Assembly (NCBI GenBank): GCA_033980235.1
Contig: CM067065.1
Span: 23,759,337-23,823,336, forward strand
Direction of reading: 5' to 3'
Length of the DNA: 64,000 nt
From: Diadema setosum
Taxonomy: Eukaryota > Echinodermata > Echinoidea > Diadematoida > Diadematidae
Below the pieces are notes generated by a model. The model was given only the letters and a program-made list of their open reading frames with translations, searched no databases and was not told where the DNA came from. Positions 22,301-34,446 of the stretch are shown in pieces (positions within the stretch are counted from its first letter, which is position 1; every line of letters starts with the position of its first letter). The translations under genes were made by a program, and so were the position numbers.

Positions 22301-24836
22301 TGTACTTTGTACATGCACAGAGATGATGCACACTCGGAATAAGAGCCATTAACACGCGAAAACATGCATCAAATTGCACCATTTACAACATCAAAATGCA
22401 AAAAGTTCTCACCGTGGGAGGGGGACACCCCCTCGCTCACTCCGCTCGCTCTTTCTTGGTCGTGTTCATGATATTCAGTGTAAATATTAAAACATGAAGT
22501 TTGGGATTATACTATTTTATAGGCAAATTGTTCAATGATAATCTACAGCAAAATATGCTGCTACCTTAAACAAGTGGGACTGTTTCAAGTCGATAAAACA
22601 AGCAAACATGCATCAAATTGCATCATTTACAACACCAAAATGCAATTTCAGATCTCACCTCGGGAGGGGGGACAGCCCCATCCCACACCCTCCCCCCTTG
22701 CTCGCTCCGCTTGCTCGGGCTCGGTCGCGTTCATGACATCAGTGTAAGAATTAATACAAGAAGTTAATTTAAATGATATCACGTATAGGCACATTGTTCA
22801 ATTGCAATTTACATCAAAATCTACTGCTACCGTAAACAAGTGGGACTGTCTCAAGTCGATAAAACAAGCAAAAACATTCATCAAATTGCACCATTTACAA
22901 CATCAAAATGCAAAACGTTTTCATCATGGGAGGGGGACACCCCCTCCCGCACCCACTCCGCTCGCTCTTGCTTGGTCGCGTTCATTATATTCAGTGTAAA
23001 TATCAAAACAGGAAATTTATTTTGATGATACTATTCTATAGGCAAATTGTCCAACAATAATCTGCGGTACATACAAAATATACTGCTAACTTCAACAAGT
23101 GGGACTATCTCAAGTCGATCAAATACGCAAAAACATGCATCAAATTGCATCATTTACAACATCAAAGTGCAAAAAAGTTCTCATCGTAGGAGAGGGACAC
23201 CCCCTCCCACAACCTCCCCTATTGCTCACTCCGCTCGCTCTTACTTGGTCGCGTTCACGATATTCAGTGTAAATATAAAAACAGAACGTTTATTTTGATG
23301 ATACTACTTTTTACTGGCGTAGCCAGGGGGGGGGGGGGCGATGGGGGCGGTCCCCCCCCCCCCCCCCCTAAGATTTGGACCGGTTATTTGGGAGGCGGAA
23401 AAAAAAATGCGTGTTAACTGTATGCATGCACATGAAGCGGGTCTCCTTTGCAACCTTTCATCAGATATGATATTTTTTTTGAATATTTCACTCAAAGTGT
23501 GCACCAGATCGTTGAATTTCAATTCAAAATATGCAAAAATCTCTCGTGCTTGGGAGGGGGTACCCCCTCCCAAACCCTCCCCCTCTGTGCCTCTTTCCCT
23601 AGCTTAGTACACGTTTTAGATTTACACCAAAAAAATAATATGAATAATTCTGAGTGCACAAGACTTATCACTTATATTCCGAAAACTCAAGGTTCCCTCA
23701 TGTAAAAGGGGAATTCCCCTTTTAATCAACCCTTTCCTCCCTCAGCCCCCCCCCCATCCGTTTGTGTGTGTGTGTGTGTGTGTGTGATTTCCCAAATGTT
23801 GATTCCATCAAATTATGCGTATACGAGATATCTCAATTTCAACCTTAAAAAGGCAAAAGCTCCATCGGAAGGGAAGGGTGGAGATAACACTCGCCCACGC
23901 CTTCTCCCTGGTCGCCCACGCCTTCTCCCTGGTCGCCCACCCCTCCCCCCCCCCCCCCTTCCACCATGCACAGAAGTAGACTGTGGCTATACCCAGATCG
24001 TTTTATTTCAATTTTAAAAACACAAAAGCTCCGCGAGCGGGAGGGGGAATCCCCCTTCCCCTAAGCTCTTTGCTAAGCTAAACAAATTGTTCAATAATAA
24101 TCTACATCAAAATATATTGCTACCTTAAACAAGTGGGACTGTTTCACGTCGATAAAACGCCCAAAAACATGCATCATTGCACCTTTTACAACATCAAAAT
24201 GCAAAAAGTTCTTACCGTGGGAGGGGGGACACCCCCCTCCCACACCCTCCCCTCCCCCCTCGCTCGTTCCACTTGCTCGGGTTCAGTCGCGTTCATGATA
24301 TTCAGTGAAAAGAATTAACACAAGAAGTGTATTCAAATGATACCATTTTATAGGCGAATTGTTCAATAATAATCTACATCAAAATATATTGCCACCTTAA
24401 ACAAGTGGGTCTGTTTTACGTCGATAAAACGCGCAAAAACATGCTTCAAATTGCACCATTTACAACATCAAAATGCAAACAATTCTTACCGTGGGAGGGG
24501 GGACACCCCCCTCCCACATCCTCCCCTCCCCCCCCCCCCCCCTCGCTCGCTCCGCTCGCTCGGGTTCAGTCGCGTTCATGATATTCAGTGAAAAGAATTA
24601 ATACAAGAAGCGTGTTTAAATTATACCATTTTATAGGCAAATTGTTCGATAATAATCTACACTAAAATATACTGCTACCTTAAACAAGTGGGACTGTTTC
24701 ACGTCCATAAAACGAGCAAAACATGCATCAAATTGCGCCATTTGCAACATCAAAATGCAAAAAGTTATTAATACAAGAAGTGTACTTAAATTATACCATC
24801 TTATAGGCAAATTGTTAAATAATAATCTACACTAAA
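22300..24836. repeat. ~0.28-kb satellite array, left half
   Basis: Tandem units carry AACAAGTGGGACTGT, ATGCATCAAATTGCACC, a G/C hairpin (GGGAGGGGGACACCCCCTCCC-like) and CTCGCTCGCTCCGCTCGCTC. Clear units begin near 22560, 22830, 23095, 24125, 24395 and 24675. Between 23300 and 24060 the array is interrupted by other sequence that starts with a CTGGCGTAGCCAGGGGG-type end and includes a (TG)n run at 23763-23786. The array continues at 43996, beyond the Gypsy-1 insertion. Confidence 0.85.
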
Positions 24837-25184
24837 ATATTGTAACGGTTTTATGTTTATACGTATATGATTAAGTATAGCGTTCACTACGCTGTTGTGT
24901 ATTTGTTATGTAAGCTAAGTCATATGCTCTGTGTGTTTCTGTTGTGTAAGCTAGGTAAACTGCCAGCTCAGCGTCTTCTCTGTCTCTTCTCTTCTCTTCG
25001 ACTTAATTAGCTCGTCTTTTCTCTCTTATGTTGTTCTTTGTTCCCCGTCTAGTCTTTCTCTCTCCTCCTCTCCCTTCTTGTTCTTTGTTTCTTGTTTACG
25101 CTGGGTCTGGTGTGTCTAATTTGACCGTCTGGTTTGTAAACGTGATTGACAGCTAGCCACACTGACGGTCACTGTCATGTCCAC

Positions 25185-25192
25185 TATAAATA
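25185..25192 (+). promoter_or_regulatory. LTR TATA box
   Basis: TATAAATA, conserved in the 3' LTR at 43559-43566; the likely start of the genomic RNA lies about 30 bp downstream. Confidence 0.65.
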
Positions 25193-25400
25193 GAGCAGGG
25201 TTTCTCTTTGTTAGGCAGATTACACCGAGATTGAGATTGAGATTGAGATTGAGACTGAGATTGAGCTAGACACTGGGATAGGATTGGAATAAGATTACTG
25301 TGGGATTAGTGTCAGACTTCGGCAGATCACAAGAATGACAATGTTATACCGTGTACATTTATTGAACGTCATGTGGAGCAGGCGAGTGTCATGTCGCCTT

Positions 25401-25406
25401 AATAAA
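25401..25406 (+). terminator. LTR polyadenylation signal
   Basis: AATAAA, conserved at 43775-43780 in the 3' LTR. Confidence 0.6.
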
Positions 25407-26821
25407 GTCATTGTGAACCGGAATCTTGAGTCTTAGTGCAGTCTGTCATGCTTCAACATCCACTCTACAGTCCGTGAGGCCCGCTACCAACCTCATCTAT
25501 CACGGAATCTCAAAGGAACAATACATGTCCTCTCACACTTCTCCGACCCAGTACCCCACACTCAGTACCCCACACCCAGTACCCCACAATCTCCTATTAA
25601 CTATAGACCAATTCAAGCGACTGTTCATGGAAGTGCGCCCTCTTAAGGCGGCACCATAACTGGGGGCCAAACAGGCCGGGTCGGCAAGCGCCCTGCGTGC
25701 GTGGCAAGGGTGCCAGCGGAAGCCAATTCTTTTACCACCCGGCGCTAGCCGGCCAGCTAGCTATCTCTGGCGCTGGCAGCAATCGACGCAACTGGCTTTG
25801 TGACAACTAGAGTCTACATTTTTTTTTCGCTAGCTAATTAAAAATGAATAAAATTTAACAACTTTTACCGACTATGAGCGAATGGGTAGAGGACATACGG
25901 CTGTAGCGAAAACTTGAATTTCAAGGTAAATATCGGTACGATCCGTGAATGTTTGTGGACTCTATTTCTTTGGCGATGACTTGGGTACTCGCGTGTAAGC
26001 TCCGTACATTTACATTTGTGTAAGAGAATAAAAACCGCTGGGGAGAATTAGTGCTAGGCACATACAGGCAGACGTCTTGCTAATAAGCCTAGGCTGTTGA
26101 CAAGTTAACTGATATAATTAAATACAAATAATGAATAAGAATCTTGAGCTAGATATGGCGCAATAAATTGCAAGCTATCAGTTAACTTAACCTTTTTTAT
26201 GGCAGGCTTTTTTTGCCTTTACTCGGGAGTGTCGGGCCAGCAGGGTAGAATCTGTCTAACGTTAGATCTTGTCTAGAAATCTAACAGTTAGTCAAGAGTC
26301 CAGACTAGATCTAGACCTATTGACTTCTAGAACCCTACATCCTATATCATTTTCGGTTGTCGATAACTTCAGGCAAGCCTAACTAAGTATAAACCAGACG
26401 GAATGTTAGGCCGTATATGCCTAAACTTAAGTTACGACTACGTCGCCTGATGTCTACAGCCAACACTTCTACTGTTTTACGTCGAAGTAACCTTGCATAA
26501 CATCACGCTAACGCCTAATTAATATTAATATCTACAAAAGTGGTTTGCCACCATCCATGGTTTAAAATCGTCGGTCGCATTACGAACCGGCGAATGTTCG
26601 AATTTGGGTCGATTTTTCAAAATTCACTTTTTTCCATTTTTTGAATGTCCATACCAAACTCTATCTATCCCCAAAATATCAAATCGCAAAATTCACGAAA
26701 ACACCTATTTTTGGTAATGACGAATTTTCAAAATGTCCAAATGCTGCAATTTGTGACATTACGAACCGGCAAATGTTCGTATACGCCGGTTCGTAAAATC
26801 CCTGCTCAGACGGTAACACAC

Positions 26822-26911
26822 GTGAGGTATGTGGGGCGAATCGAGGAGCTTGCGAGGCCGCGAGCGAGGGCTCGTCATCACCATCAGTCCCATGCACTCG
26901 GAATTGTGCTG
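26822..26911 (+). other. Possible first exon in the 6.9-kb element
   Basis: A GC-richer stretch after the left subterminal motifs, ending at a strong donor (CTG then GTATGTAAG). An ATG near 26828 opens a short frame (MWGESRSLRG...). Position and donor fit a first exon; nothing identifies a protein. Confidence 0.3.
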
Positions 26912-27785
26912 GTATGTAAGCACTAGGTGCATTTTGTTGCTCATTTGTTATTTAATCTTCTGTTTGAAAACAAAAGTAATGATAATCGGGGCAGGTTAAT
27001 GTGTAATCATAAAATATTACATCAGAGAAGTAGAATTGCTCGACAATATCATGTAAAAGTAGCTTGCCTGTGTATTTCATTTCCTTTTAGATCCTACACC
27101 TAGCCACCACAGGGGTCCTTGATTATTCTTGGTCAGAGATTGATTAAAGCAATCCTCCCATACAACCCTGATGCATTTTTTTTTAAACTAAAGCATAGTA
27201 GAATCTATAAACTGAAAAAAAAATGTATCGTGTAGCAATTGCAAATACCCAGGTTGAACTGTAAATAGGCCCTAAGTAATACAGTTTAAATGATTATCAT
27301 TGTTTTCAATAAAGATTCATAATCATATTGTCGCATTAAAAAAAAAATAGTATTTTTAGGCCCTAAGTTAGAATGAGATTGCATGATGAGACTGTTTAGC
27401 GTTTAACAGTGTTAAGTGTTATAGTTACATAGCTTCCTTAAGCATGCAAGAAAAGCTACTCTGGCCTTTACTGTCTAACTATAGATCCATGAAATCATAA
27501 ACAGTAAATTTATATGCTCTAGATCGAGGTTGTATTCACCGGTACAGTACCTGGTACTGGTACTTATTTTGATCACCGGTGCAGATATCAATGAACTTTC
27601 AGAAAAATTAAACGAAGTTGATTACCGGTAGGACGGTACCAGTACTCACAGTTTTTTTAACACTCATGTACAAGTATAAGCCTATATCCAAGGATTTTTA
27701 TTCTATGTACAGAGATAAGTTATCCTATTTGTGCCCTGATAACACAGACATGATTTTCCTTATTTATATCTTGGGGATATTTCTA

Positions 27786-28181
27786 GGAGCAGCAGGCCAC
27801 TACAAGCAGGAGCCGATTCCCCACAAACAAAGGCAGCACCGCTATCATTACAACTGTAGCAGCTAGCATCCAAGGAACATCAGCAGCACCTCTCGGCGCA
27901 GCAGCAGCATTAGCAGAGCCTGTAAAGTGCAACTGTAGCAGCTGAACTTCTCCATACAATTGTAGTCGCGAAGCCTCAACATACTACAGTAGGCCTACCG
28001 ACAGTACTATTGCAACAGAGCGTCTACGTATGCTACCGTAAAACTCTACATTTGTAGCAGCATGATCCTAACTATACAACCGTAGCAGCTGAGCCTTTCA
28101 GACTGTAGCAGCAGAGCCTCTACTACGTACAGCCACAGAGAGTAGTGGTGATGAGGATGTTTTTCCTTCTGCCTATATAAT
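27786..28181 (+). other. Possible exon with decayed GCAGAGCCT repeats
   Basis: Bounded by an acceptor (ATATTTCTAG) and a strong donor (ATG then GTAAGTTT). It contains degenerate copies of a ~30-bp repeat around GTAGCAGC(A/T)GAGCCTCTA. The same repeat is better kept at 29755-30050. All frames here have stops, so it is a decayed or untranslated segment. Confidence 0.3.
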
Positions 28182-29052
28182 GGTAAGTTTGATTCATAAC
28201 AAGTGATTATGGTACCGGTACTTGTGGACCATAAAGTGTACCGGGAACCAGGTATTCACAAACATTTCTCTGTTTACATAATATGTAGGTGTATGGAATA
28301 GGTCATTTATTACTTTCAGTGGAACAGATGATTGGACAATATACCATGTCATTCGACAGAAATCACTGTTTTGATATCTGGAATGTAATGTACCTTTACT
28401 GTAATGTTGATCTTATCTAACTCTACTGTCAAGTATCTTATGTAGATATTAACCTGGTGAGGACAGGCTGATCTTGATATTACAAGCTCTTCCCTAGACA
28501 CCTGCTTGAGCATACTTGGGGCAAGTTTCTAATGGCCTTACTGTAATTATTTCATACATGTATATCAATGTTGACTGCTACTCAATGTAGTAAAAGAGAA
28601 AAACAAACAAGCACTTCTGTGTATAAGATTGTTACGTTTTTCTGTGAAAGACATCACATTTCTAATCAGAGAATGTGTAGCAGTTATCATTATTTACCTC
28701 TGAATTTGCCAACCCCAAGGGGTAAAAGCTCGACCAATAGCACCTGAATTACTATGCCCTTCAGAGATCAGCAGACTTTGATGACAATTTGCATTTCAAA
28801 TTATAGGTATGCTGGCTGTAGCTATTTTCATTTTGTCTCACAATATGTCGTAGTTGATTGCCTGTAAAGAATTCCCTTTTGTTATTTGTTTTTTCTTCTG
28901 AATTTGTGCTTTCGCTCTAAGAAATACTCTTCTTCACATTTTTCAAACTTGCAGGTACTTGTAATGTTTTATCACATAGTGTAATGAAACAACTGTCAAA
29001 TTTCTCACTGAAATTGTCCATACAATTTTTTGTGTGTTTTTGAACCACCGTA

Positions 29053-29271
29053 GGCATAGATGTTCTTGTCAAGTGGAAGAGGGATGGTTCTATGAATCCT
29101 GTCAGCTCAAGTGACCTCTATCATGCTCAACGGACCAAACCGAAGCAAGGTTCCTGCGTACATATGAGAAGTGAAAATGGCTGGTGGAAAGGGAGGGTGC
29201 TTCAAGTCTTCAACATGCCCATGGATGGACGTAGGATGTCAGATGACGAGGGCATTCCTCTTTCTGCCTGA
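29053..29271 (+). pseudogene. Possible exon, VKWKRDG-type domain
   Basis: After the acceptor TTTTTGAACCACCGTAG a frame reads DVLVKWKRDGSMNPVSSSD, then LYHAQRTKPKQGSC, then ENGWWKGRVLQVFNMPMDGR, and ends with a stop at about 29271. The spacing VKW...L...G..V.......WW.GRVL resembles the small N-terminal domain that precedes BEN domains in some animal proteins and TEs (pattern memory, not tested). It is the best-looking coding segment of the 6.9-kb element. Confidence 0.4.
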
Positions 29272-29708
29272 GGTAATTTGAATACATAGTTACTGATATG
29301 TTCTACATCAATAAGTTTATCAAGATATATTATGTCTTTTTTCATTTTTAAATATGTAGAGATTTTTATGCATAGTATCATGTAGGTACAATGTACTTTC
29401 ATTGCATTGCCATTCAATATAAATGTTCAATTCTGTGTAATGAATAAAACGAATGTTGTAATTATATTGCAGTTTGTAATGACTGTAGGATGCTGAAGAC
29501 TGTTAGCTTTCCACTTCCTTGCTTTAAAAGTCTGATATTGATTATTACTTACAATGTATTATGTCAACGTCTCTTCTCAGTCCCAAAACAAAATCAATTA
29601 CTGATAATTTGCTTTATGTGCATGTAATACACTGCAGATTCTAGAGTCCATGATAGATGTTTGGAAGTACATGTATATCTAGTATAAATCTTGTTGATTT
29701 TACCCTTA

Positions 29709-30056
29709 GGATTGTCACATAATTTATTCATTGATGCATTGCTTAAAACTTCTCCAGCAGTATCGTTACTTGCGACAGCAGTAGCAGAGCCTCAACGTCG
29801 ATTTGTAGCAGCTGAATCCCCAGAAACATCAGCAGCACCGCTTGAAGCAGCAGCAGCAGCAGCGGAGCCTGTACATACAGCCCCAGCAGCTGAGCCTCTA
29901 AGTACGACAGCAGTGGTAGAGCCTCTACTTAACACTGTAGCAGCAGAGCCTCTATTTGCAACTTTAGCATCTGCACGAACATCAGCAACACTGCTAGAAG
30001 CAGCAGCAGCAACAGAAGCAGAGCCTCTACAAACAACTGTGGTGTCCGCATTCTAA
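29709..30056 (+). pseudogene. Ala/Glu/Pro-rich repeat ORF
   Basis: The plus-strand frame after an acceptor-like CCCTTAG carries about ten copies of a ~30-bp repeat giving AAAEPL or TTAVAEPL phrases. It ends at a stop at 30054-30056. A donor-like GAAGGTAATT follows at about 30091. The protein would be low complexity without a recognised fold. The repeat also forms the possible exon at 27786-28181, so the two are duplicates. Confidence 0.35.
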
Positions 30057-30993
30057 GAAACAACGCAGCAATGTTACCTTTGAAACTGAAGGTAATTCAA
30101 CTGGAGTTGAGAAGTTCAGGGCACTGTATAACTGCTGTTTGTATTTCTTGCATTATCTGTCTGTGTGGTGTAAATTCCTAAAAAAGCAATTATGAGCCAA
30201 AACTTAAGTTTCCAATAACAAATGTAAAATAATCTAAACATGTGATAAATACTTTGATTATCTTTTTTTTTCTTTTATCCTTCACTCTTGTAAAAAAAAA
30301 AAAAAGTTTGTGGCAGGCAACCTGTAAAATTTAAAGAAAATAGTTTGTCTTCTGCAAACATTAGTTAAAAAAAAACAGTAAATGAAGTAACAATTATTCA
30401 ACCAGACTTGGCAGTTTCATCAAATTATGTATTTGTTTTCCTTGCATTAGGTGTACCCGATTTCAATTTGAAAGCAGACTAAGTCCTCCACTCCTTTAAT
30501 TTTCTTATTTCAGATTACAAAGAATACTGAACCTTGCTGGATGATGGAAAATTGTTAAATCTCGAGAAAGCAATGTCCCTGGCAGACATTGAAGAACCAA
30601 TTTTGATGTTAACCGGACACAGTCCAGAGCAATAGAAAAATGTTTGTGAAGTGTAATGGAAGTACAGCATATTCATATGCCGTATGTATTTTATACTGCC
30701 CTCTATCTAGTCTTGTGGGTATACATCTGGTTGTATTTACATTATTATATCTAGTGCACTAACTGTTGACCAACTTTCGTAAAATAAAGACCATTTAGGC
30801 AAACTACATGTTTCTTGTAAGGAAAGGAAAGGGAATTATTGGTGAATTTCTTGCTCATAATGCCTTGTACAAATATAGACTTGTTGCATGATCAAGTTTG
30901 TAATACTTTCTGGTAATTGTTTTATCTTCAGTGTTACATATTTTCTACATGCTTTCAATAATTTCAACACAGTTTCACATAAATTGACCAATT

Positions 30994-31450
30994 TTGATCA
31001 CTTCGAGAGGACCTTATTCAAATATAAAAGAAACAATAGAAATAAAGTGTAGTGTTCCAGTATGTATTCCATTTATTGTCTCTTCATTGCAAATTTGGAA
31101 ACTACTGCCATTCAGGCTTTTGAGGGAGTGGAAGATAGATGTCAGTGCAAAGCCACAAGATTTTCATTTGGAAGAATCTGTAGGTACTGATATCAGTTCT
31201 ATTCCTGATAGATCTTCAGTTGTCATGAAAAAATTAATGGAATCTAAAACAGAATTGTCAAAGAAAAGCTGAACAGTGGGGAAGCCTACAAAAAGTCAGA
31301 AATATTTGTAGATGGTAGAACACATTTTAACTATCAAAGATGTGATTCAACACGTAACCATAAATCTTCCGGCTATGATTGCCTCGGTGAAAATGACAGA
31401 ATGTCTATCAGACAAAATTCTGGTCCTAGAAAGAGAATGGCTAGCCAGAC
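30994..31450 (+). other. Unassigned open frames in the 6.9-kb element
   Basis: A 92-codon frame (30994-31272) is followed in another frame by 60 open codons (LNSGEAYKKSEIFVDGR...). The hydrophilic, Lys/Ser-rich composition would fit part of a coding exon interrupted by a one-base shift. No domain is recognised. The region 31450-33050 has three similar ~100-bp phrases around TTTGAGGAGAAT (31637, 31770, 32012) and GT-rich tracts (32230-32300, 32455-32545), with no gene. Confidence 0.3.
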
Positions 31451-33948
31451 ATTTTATTAACACTTTGTCATGTTGTCCCCCGTCCTAAGGACAGCAAAAA
31501 GAGACAAATGACGTACACTACTCTCCTCCCATCAGTCCAGTAGTTGGCAGACTGTTAAAGTTTGTAGACTCGTGTTTATTAACACATTGGGTATCACTTT
31601 CATTAATTCAACCCTGGGCAAAATTACCTTGTAAAGTTTGAGGAGAATGGTACACTTGATCATCTTATTGCACTTTTTGTGACTAACATGCGTACTACTG
31701 TAATACATTTGTGAAGTCGAAGAAATGCAGAACTTCTCACCAATTTACAGGTCAGATTACCTCGTAAAGTGTTAGGAGAATTTTGTATTTTGTATGTTAT
31801 TGTACCACTTTTATAGTGGTCAGAACACAATTCTGAAATGCAACAAATGCCTAACTTCTCACCGATTTCCAAGTGAGATTACATTGTGAAGTATCATGGA
31901 GAATGTCACATTTATTTTGTATTAATTGTAATATAATGTATTGTAATAATAGTGTACAAATATTGTGAGCTGTCGAAATGCACAAAATGTACAGGTTATA
32001 TCTGGAAGTTTGAGGAGAATGCTTTTTTTTGTAGTTACTGTATGTAATTATGAACACACATGTGGTATGGTGCATTTTGAATTCAAATAAAATGCAGAAT
32101 TTTTCACAAACTTGGGGACTGGTGAATAGAAAACAAACAAAAGAAAAGAACAAGAGAATAGAAAAAAGAGGAGTTAGACACAGATACCTAGAATTGGGAG
32201 AACGAGGTGATTATGACTGCTTTGTAAGAGGGTATGTGTGTGTTCGAGTGTGTGTACTGGTATGTGCGTGTATAGTGTGTGTTTGTGTTTACATGGGTGT
32301 AATTATATTCTCTCAATATTGATAATGAATTTACACTTTTTTACAGACAGTGACTACCAGGCACACTTTTAGTACTCATCCAGTAATCAATAAATACCCA
32401 TTGCACAGTTTGATAACATTACTGGCATCAACAATTAATGTGTAAAGAGAGTAGGTTGTGTGTGTGGGTTCGAGTGTGTTTACTGGTTTTGGTATGTGCG
32501 TGCATAGTGTGTGTTTGTGTATGTTTGTGTTTGTATGGATGTAATTATATTCTCTCAATACTGATACTGGTAATGAATTTAACACTTTATTTACAGATAG
32601 TGACAGGGCTGCCAACATTTGAAACTACATGTAGTTGAGAAGCGAGACCCCCATTGGCCAATGCTATGATTTAGGAGGCAAAATGAGTGAGATCAATAGA
32701 AATGCATGCAAATGAAATAAAGTTTTAGAGTGAGAAAGGACCAAAATGAGCGAGTCTCACTCTCAATGAGTGAGAGTTGGCAGCCCCGCAGTGACTACCA
32801 GGCACACTTTAGAATGGTGCTCATCCAATCAAAAACCCATTGCACAGTTTGATAACATTACTCGCATCAACAATTAATGTATAAAAGTACAGGTAGGTGT
32901 TATAGTTTGAGAAAATAACTGTGGTGTTTGTTACACTTTCCTAATATCCATGATTATGATACAATTAACATGAATGAACATGAATGAACATGAATGAATC
33001 ACAATCCCACTACCTAGAGCGGCGAATGTATACATTACACTGTGCGCGTACCACCTAAGCGTGTGGAATGTGTTATGATACGCGCCATTTTATGTTACAT
33101 TTGCCGGTTCGTAATGCGCAGTCGCTGAAGTCCACACGTATTGAGCATGGACTTTACGAACCGGCAAATGTAAACATTTGCCGGTTCGTAATGCCCGTTC
33201 TTTAGTACACGATAGGTCCTATACGTAAAACGCTGAAATGGGGGGTTTTACGAACCGGCAAACGCACTTTGCATCACTACCACAGAGCCCCAGGTGCGGC
33301 TACAAAGTAATATTTAGTATCAAACAAAGCAGAAAATTCCGCTTTTATCACTCTCGTAATATTATTATCAATGTGTGGTTATAAGACATGTTTTTATACG
33401 TTTAAAGAAGTCCCGATTCTTTAAACGCGATTATCTCGTAATTGTGTTTCCGCGCAAATTCGAACATTCGCCGGTTCGTAATGCGACCGACGAAATTTAT
33501 AAGTATCACTTAAGTCAAATTCAGAGTTCCAGGTCAAAATTGAATACTGAATAGACCTATGGTCAATTCAGTGCTGAACATTGAAGAAGTGAAAACAATA
33601 TAAGAATTTAACGCATCTTGAAACATTTATTTAGCCGTAGTTTAGGCTGTAAAATGTTTGTCATAATAATAAAGTCTAGCCAGGAAGTGTATTCTAACTT
33701 TGGCAAGTAGGACACCAAGGATTAAAAAAAAAAATAAAAAAATATAGTGAATTATCAAATTCTTTGACCTAAACTTGTCTTCTAAGATGAACAACATATT
33801 TTACGAATATGCAGTGATAACCTAATTAAATAGAGAATCTAGTAGACATAGTTTGTTTCGAAATCTGAGCATTTTTATACAACCGTTGTATTTCACTTAA
33901 TTGTCTTTAATTTTGCCTAATTTATCATGCGTCAGCGGTGTCTGAATT

Positions 33949-34140
33949 TCACACACTGCCGTGCAGCTTCCATTTCCATTTTTTTCTGTTATTTGTGCAC
34001 CCAACAGCTGCACAATGTGTTTTCCTGATCCTTCCTTTGAAGCTTTCAAAGTAGATCAATATGTCTGAATCACTCAATTTGTCCAAAAGAAAGGTATTAA
34101 AAGCCACTGAATGACTTTTCCACAATGAGTAAACAATCAC
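33949..34140 (-). pseudogene. THAP-like N-terminal scrap
   Basis: The 63-codon minus frame ends KTHCAAVGCTNNRKKW and then a stop a few codons later. HCAAVGCTNN is the typical opening of a THAP zinc finger (C-x4-C). The rest of the domain (Pro, Trp and the C-x2-H pair) is not in the same frame. It lies in the right flank of the 8.7-kb TIR element and suggests that element descends from a THAP-transposase family. Confidence 0.35.
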
Positions 34141-34349
34141 AATAATAGCGCGGCGCCGGTGGTCGCCGGCCGCGGCGCAGCGGCCGCGCCCGACTAACTA
34201 TGCGCGATGGGTACGCTAGGCTGCTGAGCTGCAAGTGCAACTCGCTGGGTAGCTAGCTCGCTGGAAGCCCCCGTTGGCCCCCAGTTATGGCGACCGTTAT
34301 AGCGCCGCTAGCGGCGGTAGGTGAATAGGTCATCGAAATTGAATCGGTC

Positions 34350-34391
34350 TATACCACATACGACTATGTTCCGAAGAGAGACCGGATGACA
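34350..34391 (+). repeat. Gypsy-1 5' LTR, last part
   Basis: The final ~40 bp of the LTR (CCACATACGACTATGTTC..., ending TGACA), matching 43957-43995 with a few changes. Confidence 0.85.
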
Positions 34392-34392
34392 C

Positions 34393-34410
34393 TGGTGGCA
34401 GCGGTGGGAT
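34393..34410 (+). promoter_or_regulatory. Gypsy-1 primer binding site, tRNA-Leu type
   Basis: TGGTGGCAGCGGTGGGAT, one base after the LTR, complementary over 18 nt to the 3' end of tRNA-Leu (AAG/TAG type) with CCA. Identical to the site of the LTR element at 4025-4042. Confidence 0.85.
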
Positions 34411-34446
34411 GCTGTACTTCAACACGTGCCTGACTGCGTGATAACC

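Larger units (their letters stand above)
24841..25605 (+). repeat. Gypsy-1 5' LTR, first part
   Basis: Matches 43076 onward. It contains a TATA box (TATAAATA, 25185-25192), a GAGATT hexamer run (about 25228-25265) and AATAAA (25401-25406). Compared with the 3' LTR only a handful of substitutions were noticed, but about 150 bp of pyrimidine-rich repeats present at about 43275-43420 are absent. The LTR is cut at 25605 by the TIR element and resumes at 34350. Confidence 0.9.
26569..33492. mobile_element. 6.9-kb TIR element nested inside, TSD AAAT
   Basis: Ends are CGTCGGTCGCATTACGAACC and its inverse (at least 35 bp, near-perfect), flanked by AAAT (26565-26568 and 33493-33496). The motif TACGAACCGGCAAATG recurs near both ends in both orientations (about 26762, 26787, 33102, 33155, 33180, 33250). 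The interior has intron-exon-like segments rather than one long frame. No DDE core was recognised. It is either a non-autonomous carrier of gene pieces or a multi-exon transposase whose domains I cannot identify. Confidence 0.75.
25606..34349. mobile_element. 8.7-kb TIR element in the 5' LTR, TSD TATA
   Basis: Flanked by TATA (25602-25605 and 34350-34353). Removing it and one TATA rejoins the LTR exactly as in the 3' copy, apart from one base. The ends are GACC(A/G)ATTCAA. A second block, CCATAACTGGGGGCCAA, is conserved in inverted orientation about 50-65 bp in. Without the nested 6.9-kb element it is about 1.8 kb. A THAP-like scrap (33949-34140, minus) hints at a THAP-type transposase ancestor. 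The superfamily is not assigned. Confidence 0.75.

Noticed and set aside
32050..32638. Frames with VCVRVCVLVCACIVCVCV-type sequence
   Set aside because: Produced by GT-rich microsatellite tracts.
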